Below are positions 1 through 8,009 of a stretch of 39,724 bases of DNA, one piece after another. The notes beneath the pieces were generated by a model. That model did no database searches, was not told the origin of the DNA, and saw nothing but the letters and a program-made list of their open reading frames with translations. Where the stretch lies: NCBI GenBank assembly GCA_014803985.1, contig JAAVAO010000046.1, positions 1 to 39,724 on the forward strand. The letters run 5' to 3'. Numbering within the stretch: the stretch's first letter is position 1; every line of letters begins with the position of its first letter. Source of the stretch: Treponema sp. Lineage in GTDB: Bacteria > Spirochaetota > Spirochaetia > Treponematales > Treponemataceae. A program made the translations under genes and the position numbers.

Positions 1-12
1 CTTTTATCATGA

Positions 13-116
13 CAAGTTTCCGTTGGAAACTTGCATATCAAATGCCACTTCTCATTTCATTACGAAGTGGCATAAAAAGTCAAGAAAGAAAGTTGCAACT
101 TTCTTCTTGACTTTTT
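13..116 (+). promoter_or_regulatory. Three consecutive hairpins upstream of the ABC importer
   Basis: Three stem-loops follow each other. Hairpin 1 (13-33) pairs CAAGTTTCC with GGAAACTTG around a 3-nt loop. Hairpin 2 (43-72) pairs TGCCACTTC with GAAGTGGCA around the loop TCATTTCATTAC. Hairpin 3 (74-116) pairs AAAAAGTCAAGAA with TTCTTGACTTTTT and contains the inner palindrome 88-103. Hairpin 3 ends in five T and lies just before the ribosome binding site AGGAGA, so it could terminate an upstream transcript or act as an attenuator. A structurally matching element lies at 37031-37135. The structure is seen; the function is inferred. Confidence 0.6.
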
Positions 117-131
117 ATAGGAGATATTAAG

Positions 132-1094
132 ATGAAAAAAAGTTTTGTTTTTGTTGCTTTGGCATGTACTTTGCTTGCTTTTAATAATGGTTGTTCAAAG
201 AAAAAAACGGAGGGGGTGAAACAGATTCGGATAGGTGTGATTCAACTTTTAGAGCATGCCGCACTTGATTCTGCCTACAAAGGATTTGTTGACGGTCTTG
301 CCGCTGCAGGTTATGTTGATGGACAGAATATAAAGATTGATTATCAAAATGCACAAAACGAGCAGGCGAACTGCGTTGCAATTGCACAGAAATTTGTTAA
401 TGATAGAGTTGACTTGATTTTTGCCATTGCCACTCCCGCCGCTCAAGCCGTTGCCAATCTTACAAAAGACATTCCAATTCTTGTGTCTGCGGTAACAGAT
501 CCTGAAAGCACAAAACTTGTTCAATCGAACGCATTGCCAGGAACTAATGTTTCAGGAACTTCAGATCTCACTCCGTGTGCCGCTCAGATTCAACTTTTGG
601 TAAAGCTTTTTCCAGAGGCAAAGACAGTTGGTATGTTGTATTGTTCAAGCGAACAGAATTCAATTTTACAGGTTGGGCTTGCAAAGGCTGAGTGCGAAAG
701 GCTTGGATTAAAAACGATGGACTTTACCGTTTCAAATTCAAATGAAATTCAGCAGGTTGTCCAAAGCGCAGTGGGAAAGGTTGACGCTCTGTATGCTCCA
801 ACAGACAATATGATTGCCGCTGGAATGGTGAATGTTTCTCAAGTTGCAATTCCTGCGAAGCTACCCGTTATTTGCGGAGAAGAAGGAATGGTTGAGCAGG
901 GTGGACTTGCAACGTATGGAATTAACTATTACAAACTCGGTCTTCAGACTGCTAAAATGGCTGTGGAAATTTTGAAGGATGGAAAAAATCCAAAGGATAT
1001 GCCAATTGAATATCTTGAGGACTGTGAATTCCGTGCAAATGAAAAAACATTCGAGGCTCTTGGGCTTTCAATGCCGGAAGAGTTTTTGAATTAG
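132..1094 (+). CDS. ABC transporter substrate-binding lipoprotein, TrpX-like
   Basis: This 320-residue protein has a lipoprotein signal peptide ending in FNNGC, so Cys21 would be the lipidated N-terminus that anchors it outside the inner membrane. The mature part (IRIGVIQLLEHAALD, then a long two-lobed domain) matches the ABC_sub_bind family (PF04392), which includes the TrpX proteins linked to aromatic amino-acid uptake in streptococci. It starts an apparent three-gene operon with a permease and an ATPase that follow within 12 bases each. The ribosome binding site AGGAGA lies 9 bases before the ATG. The family assignment is good; tryptophan or tyrosine as ligand is only inferred from relatives. 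Confidence 0.85.
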   Translation: MKKSFVFVALACTLLAFNNGCSKKKTEGVKQIRIGVIQLLEHAALDSAYKGFVDGLAAAGYVDGQNIKIDYQNAQNEQANCVAIAQKFVNDRVDLIFAIATPAAQAVANLTKDIPILVSAVTDPESTKLVQSNALPGTNVSGTSDLTPCAAQIQLLVKLFPEAKTVGMLYCSSEQNSILQVGLAKAECERLGLKTMDFTVSNSNEIQQVVQSAVGKVDALYAPTDNMIAAGMVNVSQVAIPAKLPVICGEEGMVEQGGLATYGINYYKLGLQTAKMAVEILKDGKNPKDMPIEYLEDCEFRANEKTFEALGLSMPEEFLN

Positions 1095-1103
1095 GATACT
1101 ATT

Positions 1104-2090
1104 ATGGGCTTTTTGCTTGCCATTCAAGGTGCAGTTTCCCAGGGAGTTCTTTGGGGGATTATGACGCTTGGTGTTTATTTGACATTTAGAATTTTGGATA
1201 TTGCCGATTTAACGGTTGATGGAAGTTTTGCAACTGGAGGTGCATTGTCTGCAGTTTTAATTGTCAACGGTACACATCCGCTTATTTCGCTTCTTTGTTC
1301 ATTTATTGCGGGAGCAGTTTGCGGGCTTGTTACTGGACTGATGAACACAAAGTTGAAAATTCATATTCTTTTGGCAAGCATTTTAACTCAAATCGCGCTC
1401 TATTCTGTGAATATTAGAATTATGGGGCGTTCAAACATCCCTCTTTTGGGTGTAAGAACAATAATGACAGGTATACACGAGAAGTTTGCTCTTTCAATTA
1501 CGGCATCTTCTCTTGTGGTCGGTGCAGTGTTTGTTGTGGTTTTGGTTGTGGCTCTGTATCTTTTCTTTGGAACTGAAATTGGCTGTTCATTGCGAGCGAC
1601 GGGAAATAATGAATATATGGTTCGTGCGCTTGGCGTAAATACAAATACTATGAAAGTTGCCGGTCTTGCACTTGGAAACGGGCTGGTTGCTCTTTCGGGG
1701 GGACTTGTTGCGCAAAGTCAGGGCTATGCCGATGTTCAAATGGGAACAGGCACTATTGTCATTGGACTTGCTTCTATTATCATCGGCGAAGTGATTTTTG
1801 GAAAGCATTTTGGTTTTTGGTATACGCTCATTAGTGTGATTCTAGGCTCTATATTATATAGAATTGTGATTGCGCTTGTTTTACAGATGGGGCTTCGTTC
1901 AACGGATTTAAAGCTTCTGACTGCACTTGTTGTTGCGATTGCACTTGCTGTTCCTGTTTTTAAGGGGAAGCTTTTTCGCCGCCGCCATTCACTTCCTGCA
2001 CGCCTTGAAGAAAGTACACGTCATTCAAATGTAATAAAAAAGCATGCTGTTCCCAATACGGAAACGCTTGGCGAAAACAAAAATTGCTAG
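1104..2090 (+). CDS. ABC transporter permease, TrpY-like (branched-chain type)
   Basis: A 328-residue polytopic membrane protein with about eight to nine hydrophobic segments and a short basic cytoplasmic tail (KLFRRRHSLPARLEE). The segment ending GLALGNGLVALSGGLVAQSQG resembles the coupling region of the LivH/LivM-type permease superfamily that partners PF04392 binding proteins. The ATG lies nine bases after the preceding stop codon, with AGGA of the ribosome binding site overlapping that stop, so translation is probably coupled. It should form the membrane channel of the importer with the genes on both sides. The substrate is not visible from the sequence. Confidence 0.85.
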   Translation: MGFLLAIQGAVSQGVLWGIMTLGVYLTFRILDIADLTVDGSFATGGALSAVLIVNGTHPLISLLCSFIAGAVCGLVTGLMNTKLKIHILLASILTQIALYSVNIRIMGRSNIPLLGVRTIMTGIHEKFALSITASSLVVGAVFVVVLVVALYLFFGTEIGCSLRATGNNEYMVRALGVNTNTMKVAGLALGNGLVALSGGLVAQSQGYADVQMGTGTIVIGLASIIIGEVIFGKHFGFWYTLISVILGSILYRIVIALVLQMGLRSTDLKLLTALVVAIALAVPVFKGKLFRRRHSLPARLEESTRHSNVIKKHAVPNTETLGENKNC

Positions 2091-2101
2091 GGTAGGAAAA
2101 T

Positions 2102-2896
2102 ATGCTACAGTTAACAAAAATTTCAAAGACATTTAATCCTGGCACAATAACTGAAAAAAAGGCGATAAGAAATATATCGCTTGAAATACTTGATGGCGAT
2201 TTTATAACGGTGATTGGTGGAAATGGAGCGGGAAAATCGACCCTTTTAAATCTAATTGCTGGTGTTCATCTTGCGGATACAGGCAAGATTACGCTTGATG
2301 GCACTGATCTTACCTATATGCCCGAATATAAACGTGCAAGATATTTGGGACGCGTTTTTCAAGACCCAATGATGGGAACTGCCGCGAGTATGGAAATTGA
2401 AGAAAACCTTGCAATGGCTATGAGGCGTGGAAAAAAACGCACTCTTGCATGGGGAATTACAAAATCAGAAAAGGATGTGTACCGCGAAAAACTTTCTCGT
2501 TTAGACTTGGGGCTTGAAAATAGAATGACTAGTAAAGTTGGTTTGCTTTCTGGTGGACAACGGCAGGCACTCACTCTTTTGATGGCGACTCTTCAAAAGC
2601 CAAAGCTTTTATTGCTTGATGAGCATACTGCTGCCCTTGACCCAAAGACTGCGAAAAAGGTTTTGGAACTTACAGAGGAATTTGTTAAAAAAGATAACCT
2701 TACAACTTTTATGGTTACCCACAATATGAATGATGCTATTCGCTATGGAAATCGCCTTGTAATGATGAAAGAGGGAGAAATTGTGTATGATGTTCGTGGT
2801 GAGGAAAAGAAAAATCTCACTGTAAAAGATCTCCTCGCGAAATTCAGCATAATCAATGGCAACGAAGCCGCTAACGATAGAATGCTTTTAGGGTAA
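2102..2896 (+). CDS. ABC transporter ATP-binding protein, TrpZ-like
   Basis: A 264-residue nucleotide-binding subunit. The Walker A loop GGNGAGKST is at residues 39-47, the ABC signature LSGGQRQALT and the Walker B segment LLLLDEHTAALDP follow, and the switch histidine sits in MVTHNMNDA. GRVFQDPMMGT is the Q-loop. The gene follows the permease by 11 bases with ribosome binding site AGGAA, closing the importer operon. It should hydrolyse ATP on the cytoplasmic face to drive uptake. The protein is full length with all motifs intact. Confidence 0.93.
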   Translation: MLQLTKISKTFNPGTITEKKAIRNISLEILDGDFITVIGGNGAGKSTLLNLIAGVHLADTGKITLDGTDLTYMPEYKRARYLGRVFQDPMMGTAASMEIEENLAMAMRRGKKRTLAWGITKSEKDVYREKLSRLDLGLENRMTSKVGLLSGGQRQALTLLMATLQKPKLLLLDEHTAALDPKTAKKVLELTEEFVKKDNLTTFMVTHNMNDAIRYGNRLVMMKEGEIVYDVRGEEKKNLTVKDLLAKFSIINGNEAANDRMLLG

Positions 2897-3108
2897 AACG
2901 GCTTTGATATGTCCTCTAGAAATCGGCGGACTTTGAACAACAATCCCTTTTACTCCGTATCATGCCTTTAAAATAGACAACTAAAATGTGCGGCAATTTT
3001 AACTGCCCATTTTTGCAAAAATCTGATTATTACTTTGCGATTTTTCATTCTGTTTATTTTGTGTGTTATTTTTTACGTTTTTTTACTGATTTTTTATTTT
3101 TTTATTGA

Positions 3109-3114
3109 TATACT
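3109..3114 (+). promoter_or_regulatory. Candidate -10 box of trxB, almost at the start codon
   Basis: TATACT lies seven bases before the trxB ATG at 3122 in a very T-rich tract. No clear Shine-Dalgarno sequence lies between them and no convincing -35 box is at 17 bp. If used, the mRNA would begin at or next to the start codon. Confidence 0.4.
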
Positions 3115-3121
3115 AAAAGAT

Positions 3122-4054
3122 ATGAATGAAGTAGATTTTCTTGTGATTGGGGCAGGCCCTGCGGGGCTTTCTGGAGCGTTTTATGCTTCGAGGGGCGGTT
3201 TGCGTGTTTGTGTGCTTGAAGGCGGACAAGGCTCTCAGGTTATGCAAATAAAGGATCTTGAGAATTTTCCAGGTGTTCTTCCTGCGATAAACGGATTTGA
3301 CTTGATTGACACAATTAAAAAGCAAGCCCTTGCATTTGGGGTTGAATTTATTTTGGAAAGTGCAGAGGCAATCGAAAAAAAAGAGGATTTCTTTTTTGTA
3401 AAAACTTCTTCTCATGAATTTAAGGCTCGTTCTGTCTTGTTTGCAACAGGAGCAACGCATAGAATGGCGGGCGTGAAAGGTGAAAAGGAGTTTTTCGGCA
3501 GGGGAGTTTCATATTGCGCTGTTTGCGATGGCCCGTTTTTTAGGGGAAAAGATATTGTTGTTATTGGTGGAGGCGATTCCGCTATTAGCGAGGCTTTGTT
3601 CCTTTCTAAAATTGCGAAGCAAGTGACAATTGTTCATCGAAGAAATACATTGCGCGCTCAAAAGGCATTGACAGAACAGGCTTCTCAAACGGAAAATGTG
3701 GTGATGAAATTGGGATATACCGTTCTTGAAATATGCGGTGGAGATGAGAATAAGAATCGAGGGGCGGTTAATTCTGTTGTCCTTGCAGAGGTTGAAACGG
3801 GAAGGAATGAAATTGTATCCTGCGATGCAGTTTTCGTATTTGTAGGAATGGAGCCTGTGTCATCTCTCGTGGATTTTTTACAAAAAGATGAAAATGGCTA
3901 TATTATTACCGATGAAAATATGGCAACTTCAATTCCTGGTCTTTTTTGCGCAGGGGATGTTCGTTCAAAACCACTTCGCCAAATTATAACCGCTTGTTCT
4001 GACGGTGCTATTGCCGCTTTTTCGGCTGGAAAATATATTGAAAAGCTGTCATAG
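3122..4054 (+). CDS. trxB: Thioredoxin reductase (NADPH)
   Basis: The protein has 310 residues when started at the ATG at 3122, the usual length for the low-molecular-weight bacterial enzyme. An upstream in-frame extension would add 29 very hydrophobic residues unlike the family, so it was not used. The FAD-binding GAGPAG is at residues 10-15, the redox pair C132-A-V-C135 in the CAVCDG motif, the NADPH-binding GGGDSA follows, and the C-terminal FAD motif GLFCAGDVR is present. It transfers electrons from NADPH through FAD to thioredoxin in the cytoplasm. The glycosidase gene follows after 12 bases and may be cotranscribed. Confidence 0.93.
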   Translation: MNEVDFLVIGAGPAGLSGAFYASRGGLRVCVLEGGQGSQVMQIKDLENFPGVLPAINGFDLIDTIKKQALAFGVEFILESAEAIEKKEDFFFVKTSSHEFKARSVLFATGATHRMAGVKGEKEFFGRGVSYCAVCDGPFFRGKDIVVIGGGDSAISEALFLSKIAKQVTIVHRRNTLRAQKALTEQASQTENVVMKLGYTVLEICGGDENKNRGAVNSVVLAEVETGRNEIVSCDAVFVFVGMEPVSSLVDFLQKDENGYIITDENMATSIPGLFCAGDVRSKPLRQIITACSDGAIAAFSAGKYIEKLS

Positions 4055-4066
4055 AGGCGTTTCAAA

Positions 4067-5770
4067 ATGAAAAAATATTTTTCACCGTTTGTGCGAACTG
4101 TTCTTTTTGCGGTGTATTTTTTTACGCGCGATCTCTTTTTTCCGTCTGTTGCCACTGTTTTTGCTCAGTCTAAAGTTGACTTTTGGAGTAACATTCCAAA
4201 TGAAACGCTTGCCCATAGAATTGTTGAGCAAATGACAGATGAAGAGCTTTATTCTCAAATCTTGATGTTCGGATGGGCTGGAGCGGAGCCAGATAAACTG
4301 TTGTATGATTGGGTTTCTCGGGGGCTGGGGAGCGTCAAGGTTTTTGGCTGGAACACTGATGACATAAATTTGGTGGCGAAGTCAATTTCATCATTGCAAA
4401 GAAGCGCCTCGTATCAACGATTTAAAATTCCGCTTTTTGTGGCGACCGATCAGGAAGGCGGATGGATTCGGCATGTTAAAGGAGAAACTTCAATCACTCC
4501 TGGAAATATGGCTATTGGTGCATCGGGTTATCCCGCTGATGCGTGGTATAGTGGCTATTATATTAGCCGAGAGATCAAGGCGTTGGGGATAAATATGAAT
4601 TTCGCCCCGACTGTTGATTTGTTTACAAACCAAGATTCAACAATTATTGGAACACGTTCATTTGGTGACAATCCTGAAAACACGGGTATTCTTGGAGCGG
4701 CGTTTTCTGCTGGAAGCATTGCAGCTGGCGTTATTCCAACTGCAAAACATTTTCCAGGTCACGGTGCAACGGATTCAGATTCTCATATAAATCTTCCCGT
4801 TATTGAAATTGACTACAACACATTTAAAAACCGCGAGCTTGTTCCGTTTGAGTTTTTAATTCACGAGAAAATTCCTGCTGTGATGAGCGGTCATCTTGCA
4901 TTTCCGAAAATTGATCCAACTGGTGCGCCGGCGAGCCTTTCAAAGTATTTTTTGACGGATTTGTTGCGTGATGAACTGGGGTATGAAGGGCTTATTATCA
5001 CAGATGATATGATGATGAACGGAGACACTCTATATGCGGGGTCTCTTTCCGCTGCCTTTAGAATGGCAATTGAAGCGGGCAATGATATTGTCATTTCTTC
5101 AACAACAGCGCGCTTGAATGAGGCTCTTTGGGAGAATAATCTTGAACGTATCAGAGAAAACAAGGAATTTCGTGATCGCGTAAAAGATGCGGCGGAACGC
5201 GTTATAAAGGCAAAACTTGATTACTTTAAAAGCGACAATGCCGCTCCGCTGTATCCAAATCCAAAGACAATTTCAAAATATATTCCTGATAGAAACGGGC
5301 ATACATTCTTTTTAAATCAGGCATGCCGTTCAATCACTCTTTACAAAAAGACTGACTTGCCTTTGACAAAAGAAAAAGGCGGACGTGTTTTATTTGCGGG
5401 GGCTCTTCCGCAATTTTTTCAAGAGGGAAAAAAACGCTTTTCAAACAGCGCGGAATTTCGCTTTAACTATGATTTAGGTCCAAACGAGGCTGCATGGATG
5501 AGCGATAACATTCCTAATATTGCCTCGGGATATGATACAATTATTATTTGCGTTTCAAGTGAGAGAAGTGCAAAAATTGCCGAAGCTTTAAAACCGTTGG
5601 GAAAAAGAGTGGTGATTCTTTCCATTATGACGCCGTCATATTCATTTTCTCTTGATTGGGCGGATGAAATTATCATAGGCTATAGTTATTCGGGCTATAC
5701 GTTTGAGGCTTTGTTCGGTGCGCTTTGCGGTGAATTTGAAATTACAGGAACTCTTCCATTTAACAGATGA
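4067..5770 (+). CDS. Secreted glycoside hydrolase family 3, beta-N-acetylhexosaminidase (NagZ-like)
   Basis: A 567-residue protein with an N-terminal hydrophobic export signal that ends near VFAQS (residues 30-35). The diagnostic NagZ-type loop KHFPGHG is at 227-233, followed by D238-S-H240, the Asp-His general acid/base pair used by GH3 N-acetylglucosaminidases. The nucleophile region ITDDM contains D313/D314. Typical NagZ is about 340 residues and cytoplasmic; this one is exported and has a C-terminal (alpha/beta) extension from about residue 400, as in Bacillus-type two-domain enzymes. It probably trims muropeptide or amino-sugar glycans outside the inner membrane. A GAGG ribosome binding site precedes the ATG. 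Confidence 0.88.
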   Translation: MKKYFSPFVRTVLFAVYFFTRDLFFPSVATVFAQSKVDFWSNIPNETLAHRIVEQMTDEELYSQILMFGWAGAEPDKLLYDWVSRGLGSVKVFGWNTDDINLVAKSISSLQRSASYQRFKIPLFVATDQEGGWIRHVKGETSITPGNMAIGASGYPADAWYSGYYISREIKALGINMNFAPTVDLFTNQDSTIIGTRSFGDNPENTGILGAAFSAGSIAAGVIPTAKHFPGHGATDSDSHINLPVIEIDYNTFKNRELVPFEFLIHEKIPAVMSGHLAFPKIDPTGAPASLSKYFLTDLLRDELGYEGLIITDDMMMNGDTLYAGSLSAAFRMAIEAGNDIVISSTTARLNEALWENNLERIRENKEFRDRVKDAAERVIKAKLDYFKSDNAAPLYPNPKTISKYIPDRNGHTFFLNQACRSITLYKKTDLPLTKEKGGRVLFAGALPQFFQEGKKRFSNSAEFRFNYDLGPNEAAWMSDNIPNIASGYDTIIICVSSERSAKIAEALKPLGKRVVILSIMTPSYSFSLDWADEIIIGYSYSGYTFEALFGALCGEFEITGTLPFNR

Positions 5771-5847
5771 TGGCATTGGCAAAAAATTACAGTAAAAGTT
5801 CAAAGCGACAAGTTGCCTGCATTATATAAAAATGTAAAATTTGGTGC

Positions 5848-5929
5848 TTGACCGTTTGCATTATTCTTCTTTATCTATTCTTTTTTACTCATAAAACTTT
5901 TTATTTCGCCGATACTTTAGGAGTATAAT
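5848..5929 (+). promoter_or_regulatory. Candidate promoters for the LysM protein gene
   Basis: TTGACC (5848-5853), a 17-bp gap and TTATCT (5871-5876) form a near-consensus promoter. A perfect TATAAT at 5924-5929 could be a second, closer start. Both point to the gene at 5963. The boxes are read directly; which one is used is unknown. Confidence 0.45.
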
Positions 5930-5962
5930 TGTGCTTTAGAGTTTTATTATAAGCGAGGCTAT

Positions 5963-7702
5963 ATGAAAGAAATCGGTATTAAACTTGCAGATGGATCGTT
6001 TTATCCTATAATGGAAGACGGAGTTCCTTGCAAAAAGAACCTTGTATTGACTACAGTAAAGGACAATCAAACGCGAGTCATTGTTGATGTGTATCGTACC
6101 AAAAATCGCAGTCTGATTGATGCTGAGTACATAGACAGTCTTCAAATTGACGGTTTAGTGCCACACCCGAACGGAGAGGTTGAACTTTCATTGAACATTG
6201 GGCTTGATGAACGGAATAAACTGTGGGCTACGATGAATGATCCTGAAACTGGAGAAACAACCGATGCAAATGTTACTCTTGTTTCGCGAACTCTTGAAGA
6301 ACGTCTTGAACCTACAAATTATGAGGTTGTTGACGGTGCAGATGTGCTAGAGGATGAAAAGACGATTGCCGAAGATGAGAATCCTAACTTTGAAGTTCGC
6401 GAGGAATCTGATGATATTGGTCCTGAAATCGATGATGATTTTGATATTCCTGATAGCCTTACCGATGAAGAAATCAATGTGCCATCTGATGATTTGCTTG
6501 ACGAAGAGGATGTACAGACGCCTGTAGAAACAAATGGTGATGTGGGGCGTGCGAGTGCCGCTCTTGCAGGTGTTGCAGGAGTTGGGCTTTTGGCAAAGGC
6601 AGAAAAAGTGAATAGTGAAAATGCAGAAAAGAAAGATGCAGTGCCGTCTGAAAATGATTCTATGAAAGTGAACGAAGAGCCTGTGCTTGAAGAGGCTGTT
6701 CCTGAAGTCGATTCAAATGTTGATGACGATCCGTTTGGAGATAGTCTTGACTTGGATTTGCCGAATTTTACGGATGACGGTATGGACAATGAAGAGGTTG
6801 CTGAAGAAACGCCTGATACAATTGAAACTGAAAGCGCGGCTGCCGAACCTGAGGAAGAAGTACCTCTTGCAGATGATTTTGCTGAAACAACGGCAGAGGA
6901 TTCTATTGATGATCCTTTTGGTAGCGATATTCTTCCAGATATGAGCGACCCCCTTGAAGATAATAGTGTTTCTGAAACTGATGATATTTTTAGCGATGAT
7001 GATTTTGATATGCCAGAACTTGATGACAACAATACACTTGAAAATACTGAACGTTCTGACAATTATGGTGAAATAAAGTCTCCGACTGTTGGTGGAATTG
7101 ATTTTGGTGGACTGTATGATAAGGAAACCGAGGATGGCAATCCTTCTTATGATGAGGACGAAGAAATGAATAAAAAGACACGAGCTCCTGTTATTATATG
7201 CGTTGTGTGTGCGATTATTTGCTTGCTTGCGACAGCCCTTGTTTTATTTGTTGTTCCGTCAAAGTATAATCTTTTTAATAAAAATGCTGAAAACAAAAAA
7301 GAGTCTGCTGTGGTTGAAAAAGAGGCAGAAGAAATTGAAGAGGATACTGACGAGAATATCTATGAAGATTTTGAGGCGACCGATATTTTTGAAGGTGATG
7401 AAGAAGAATTCATTGACGAGGAAATTTCGGAAGAGGAGCCTTCAATAGAGGCAAAAGAGGACGAGGTTGTTGTTGTAACAGAACCTGAGATTGTTGAAAC
7501 TGTCGTGCCAGAACCGGCTCCAGAGCCTGAACAAAAACCTGCTGATATTGTGTACAAAATCAAGTGGGGCGACACGCTTTGGGATATTTCGGAAGCCTAC
7601 TATAAAACTCCGTGGAAATATCCGAAAATCGCGCGCTACAACAATATTCGCGATCCTGACTACATCATAAGTGGCACAACAATTTCTATTCCTGCGGAAT
7701 AA
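5963..7702 (+). CDS. Acidic single-pass membrane protein: Hsp70 substrate-domain-like N-terminus plus C-terminal LysM
   Basis: This 579-residue protein has four parts. Residues 1-110 resemble the beta-sandwich substrate-binding domain of DnaK/Hsp70: LADGSFYPIMEDGVPCKK, then DNQT followed by VDVYR, a G-L-x-P-x-P turn, and TMNDPETG near residue 97. Residues 115-400 are extremely acidic and low-complexity. About residues 408-430 form one hydrophobic membrane span after a basic KKTRAP. The last 50 residues are a LysM domain (YKIKWGDTLWDISEAYY), which binds peptidoglycan. This puts the N-terminal part in the cytoplasm and LysM outside. No ATPase domain is present. LysM and the membrane span are secure; the Hsp70-like call rests on visual alignment only. 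Confidence 0.8.
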   Translation: MKEIGIKLADGSFYPIMEDGVPCKKNLVLTTVKDNQTRVIVDVYRTKNRSLIDAEYIDSLQIDGLVPHPNGEVELSLNIGLDERNKLWATMNDPETGETTDANVTLVSRTLEERLEPTNYEVVDGADVLEDEKTIAEDENPNFEVREESDDIGPEIDDDFDIPDSLTDEEINVPSDDLLDEEDVQTPVETNGDVGRASAALAGVAGVGLLAKAEKVNSENAEKKDAVPSENDSMKVNEEPVLEEAVPEVDSNVDDDPFGDSLDLDLPNFTDDGMDNEEVAEETPDTIETESAAAEPEEEVPLADDFAETTAEDSIDDPFGSDILPDMSDPLEDNSVSETDDIFSDDDFDMPELDDNNTLENTERSDNYGEIKSPTVGGIDFGGLYDKETEDGNPSYDEDEEMNKKTRAPVIICVVCAIICLLATALVLFVVPSKYNLFNKNAENKKESAVVEKEAEEIEEDTDENIYEDFEATDIFEGDEEEFIDEEISEEEPSIEAKEDEVVVVTEPEIVETVVPEPAPEPEQKPADIVYKIKWGDTLWDISEAYYKTPWKYPKIARYNNIRDPDYIISGTTISIPAE

Positions 7703-7732
7703 GAGCAGCTGCATTTTCCAAAAGATACATCA

Positions 7733-7768
7733 TAAAACGTCTTCTGTTTTCAGGGGGCGTTTTTTTTG
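7733..7768 (+). terminator. Rho-independent terminator after the LysM gene
   Basis: AAAACGTC (7734-7741) can pair with GGGCGTTTT (7755-7763) allowing one G-U pair, and a run of eight T follows. It sits about 30 bases after the stop codon at 7702, as expected for an intrinsic terminator. Confidence 0.6.
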
Positions 7769-7974
7769 TGTTTTTTTTATAGAATGACAGAAATGAATAG
7801 GCGTGAGGCAGTGAAAATTCGCTTTGTCAATTGTGAAGCGGAAGACCTTGTAGGTTTTCTAGGAGTGGATTTTCTTCTGCCCGTTTTTTATCTTCCTGTT
7901 TTTCTTGAGAATATGATTTTTCATTCCGCAGATCTAATTGCAAAAGTTGCCTTTTAATTTTTATGGAAAAATGA

Positions 7975-7980
7975 TATACT
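7975..7980 (+). promoter_or_regulatory. -10 box that decides the start of the transglycosylase
   Basis: TATACT at 7975-7980 would start transcription near 7987. This excludes the longer in-frame starts at 7938 and 7971 and supports the ATG at 8010, which is preceded by GGAAGGA. No good -35 box is seen at 17 bp. Confidence 0.45.
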
Positions 7981-8009
7981 CTTGTTACTTTATTTTATGG
8001 TTGGAAGGA

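Noticed and set aside
6319..7062. A 247-residue serine-rich minus-strand frame opposite the acidic LysM gene.
   Set aside because: It is the antisense image of Asp/Glu-rich codons and has no start signals.
7766..7957. A 63-residue frame between the LysM and transglycosylase genes.
   Set aside because: It begins inside the T-run of a terminator, lacks a ribosome binding site and resembles no family.
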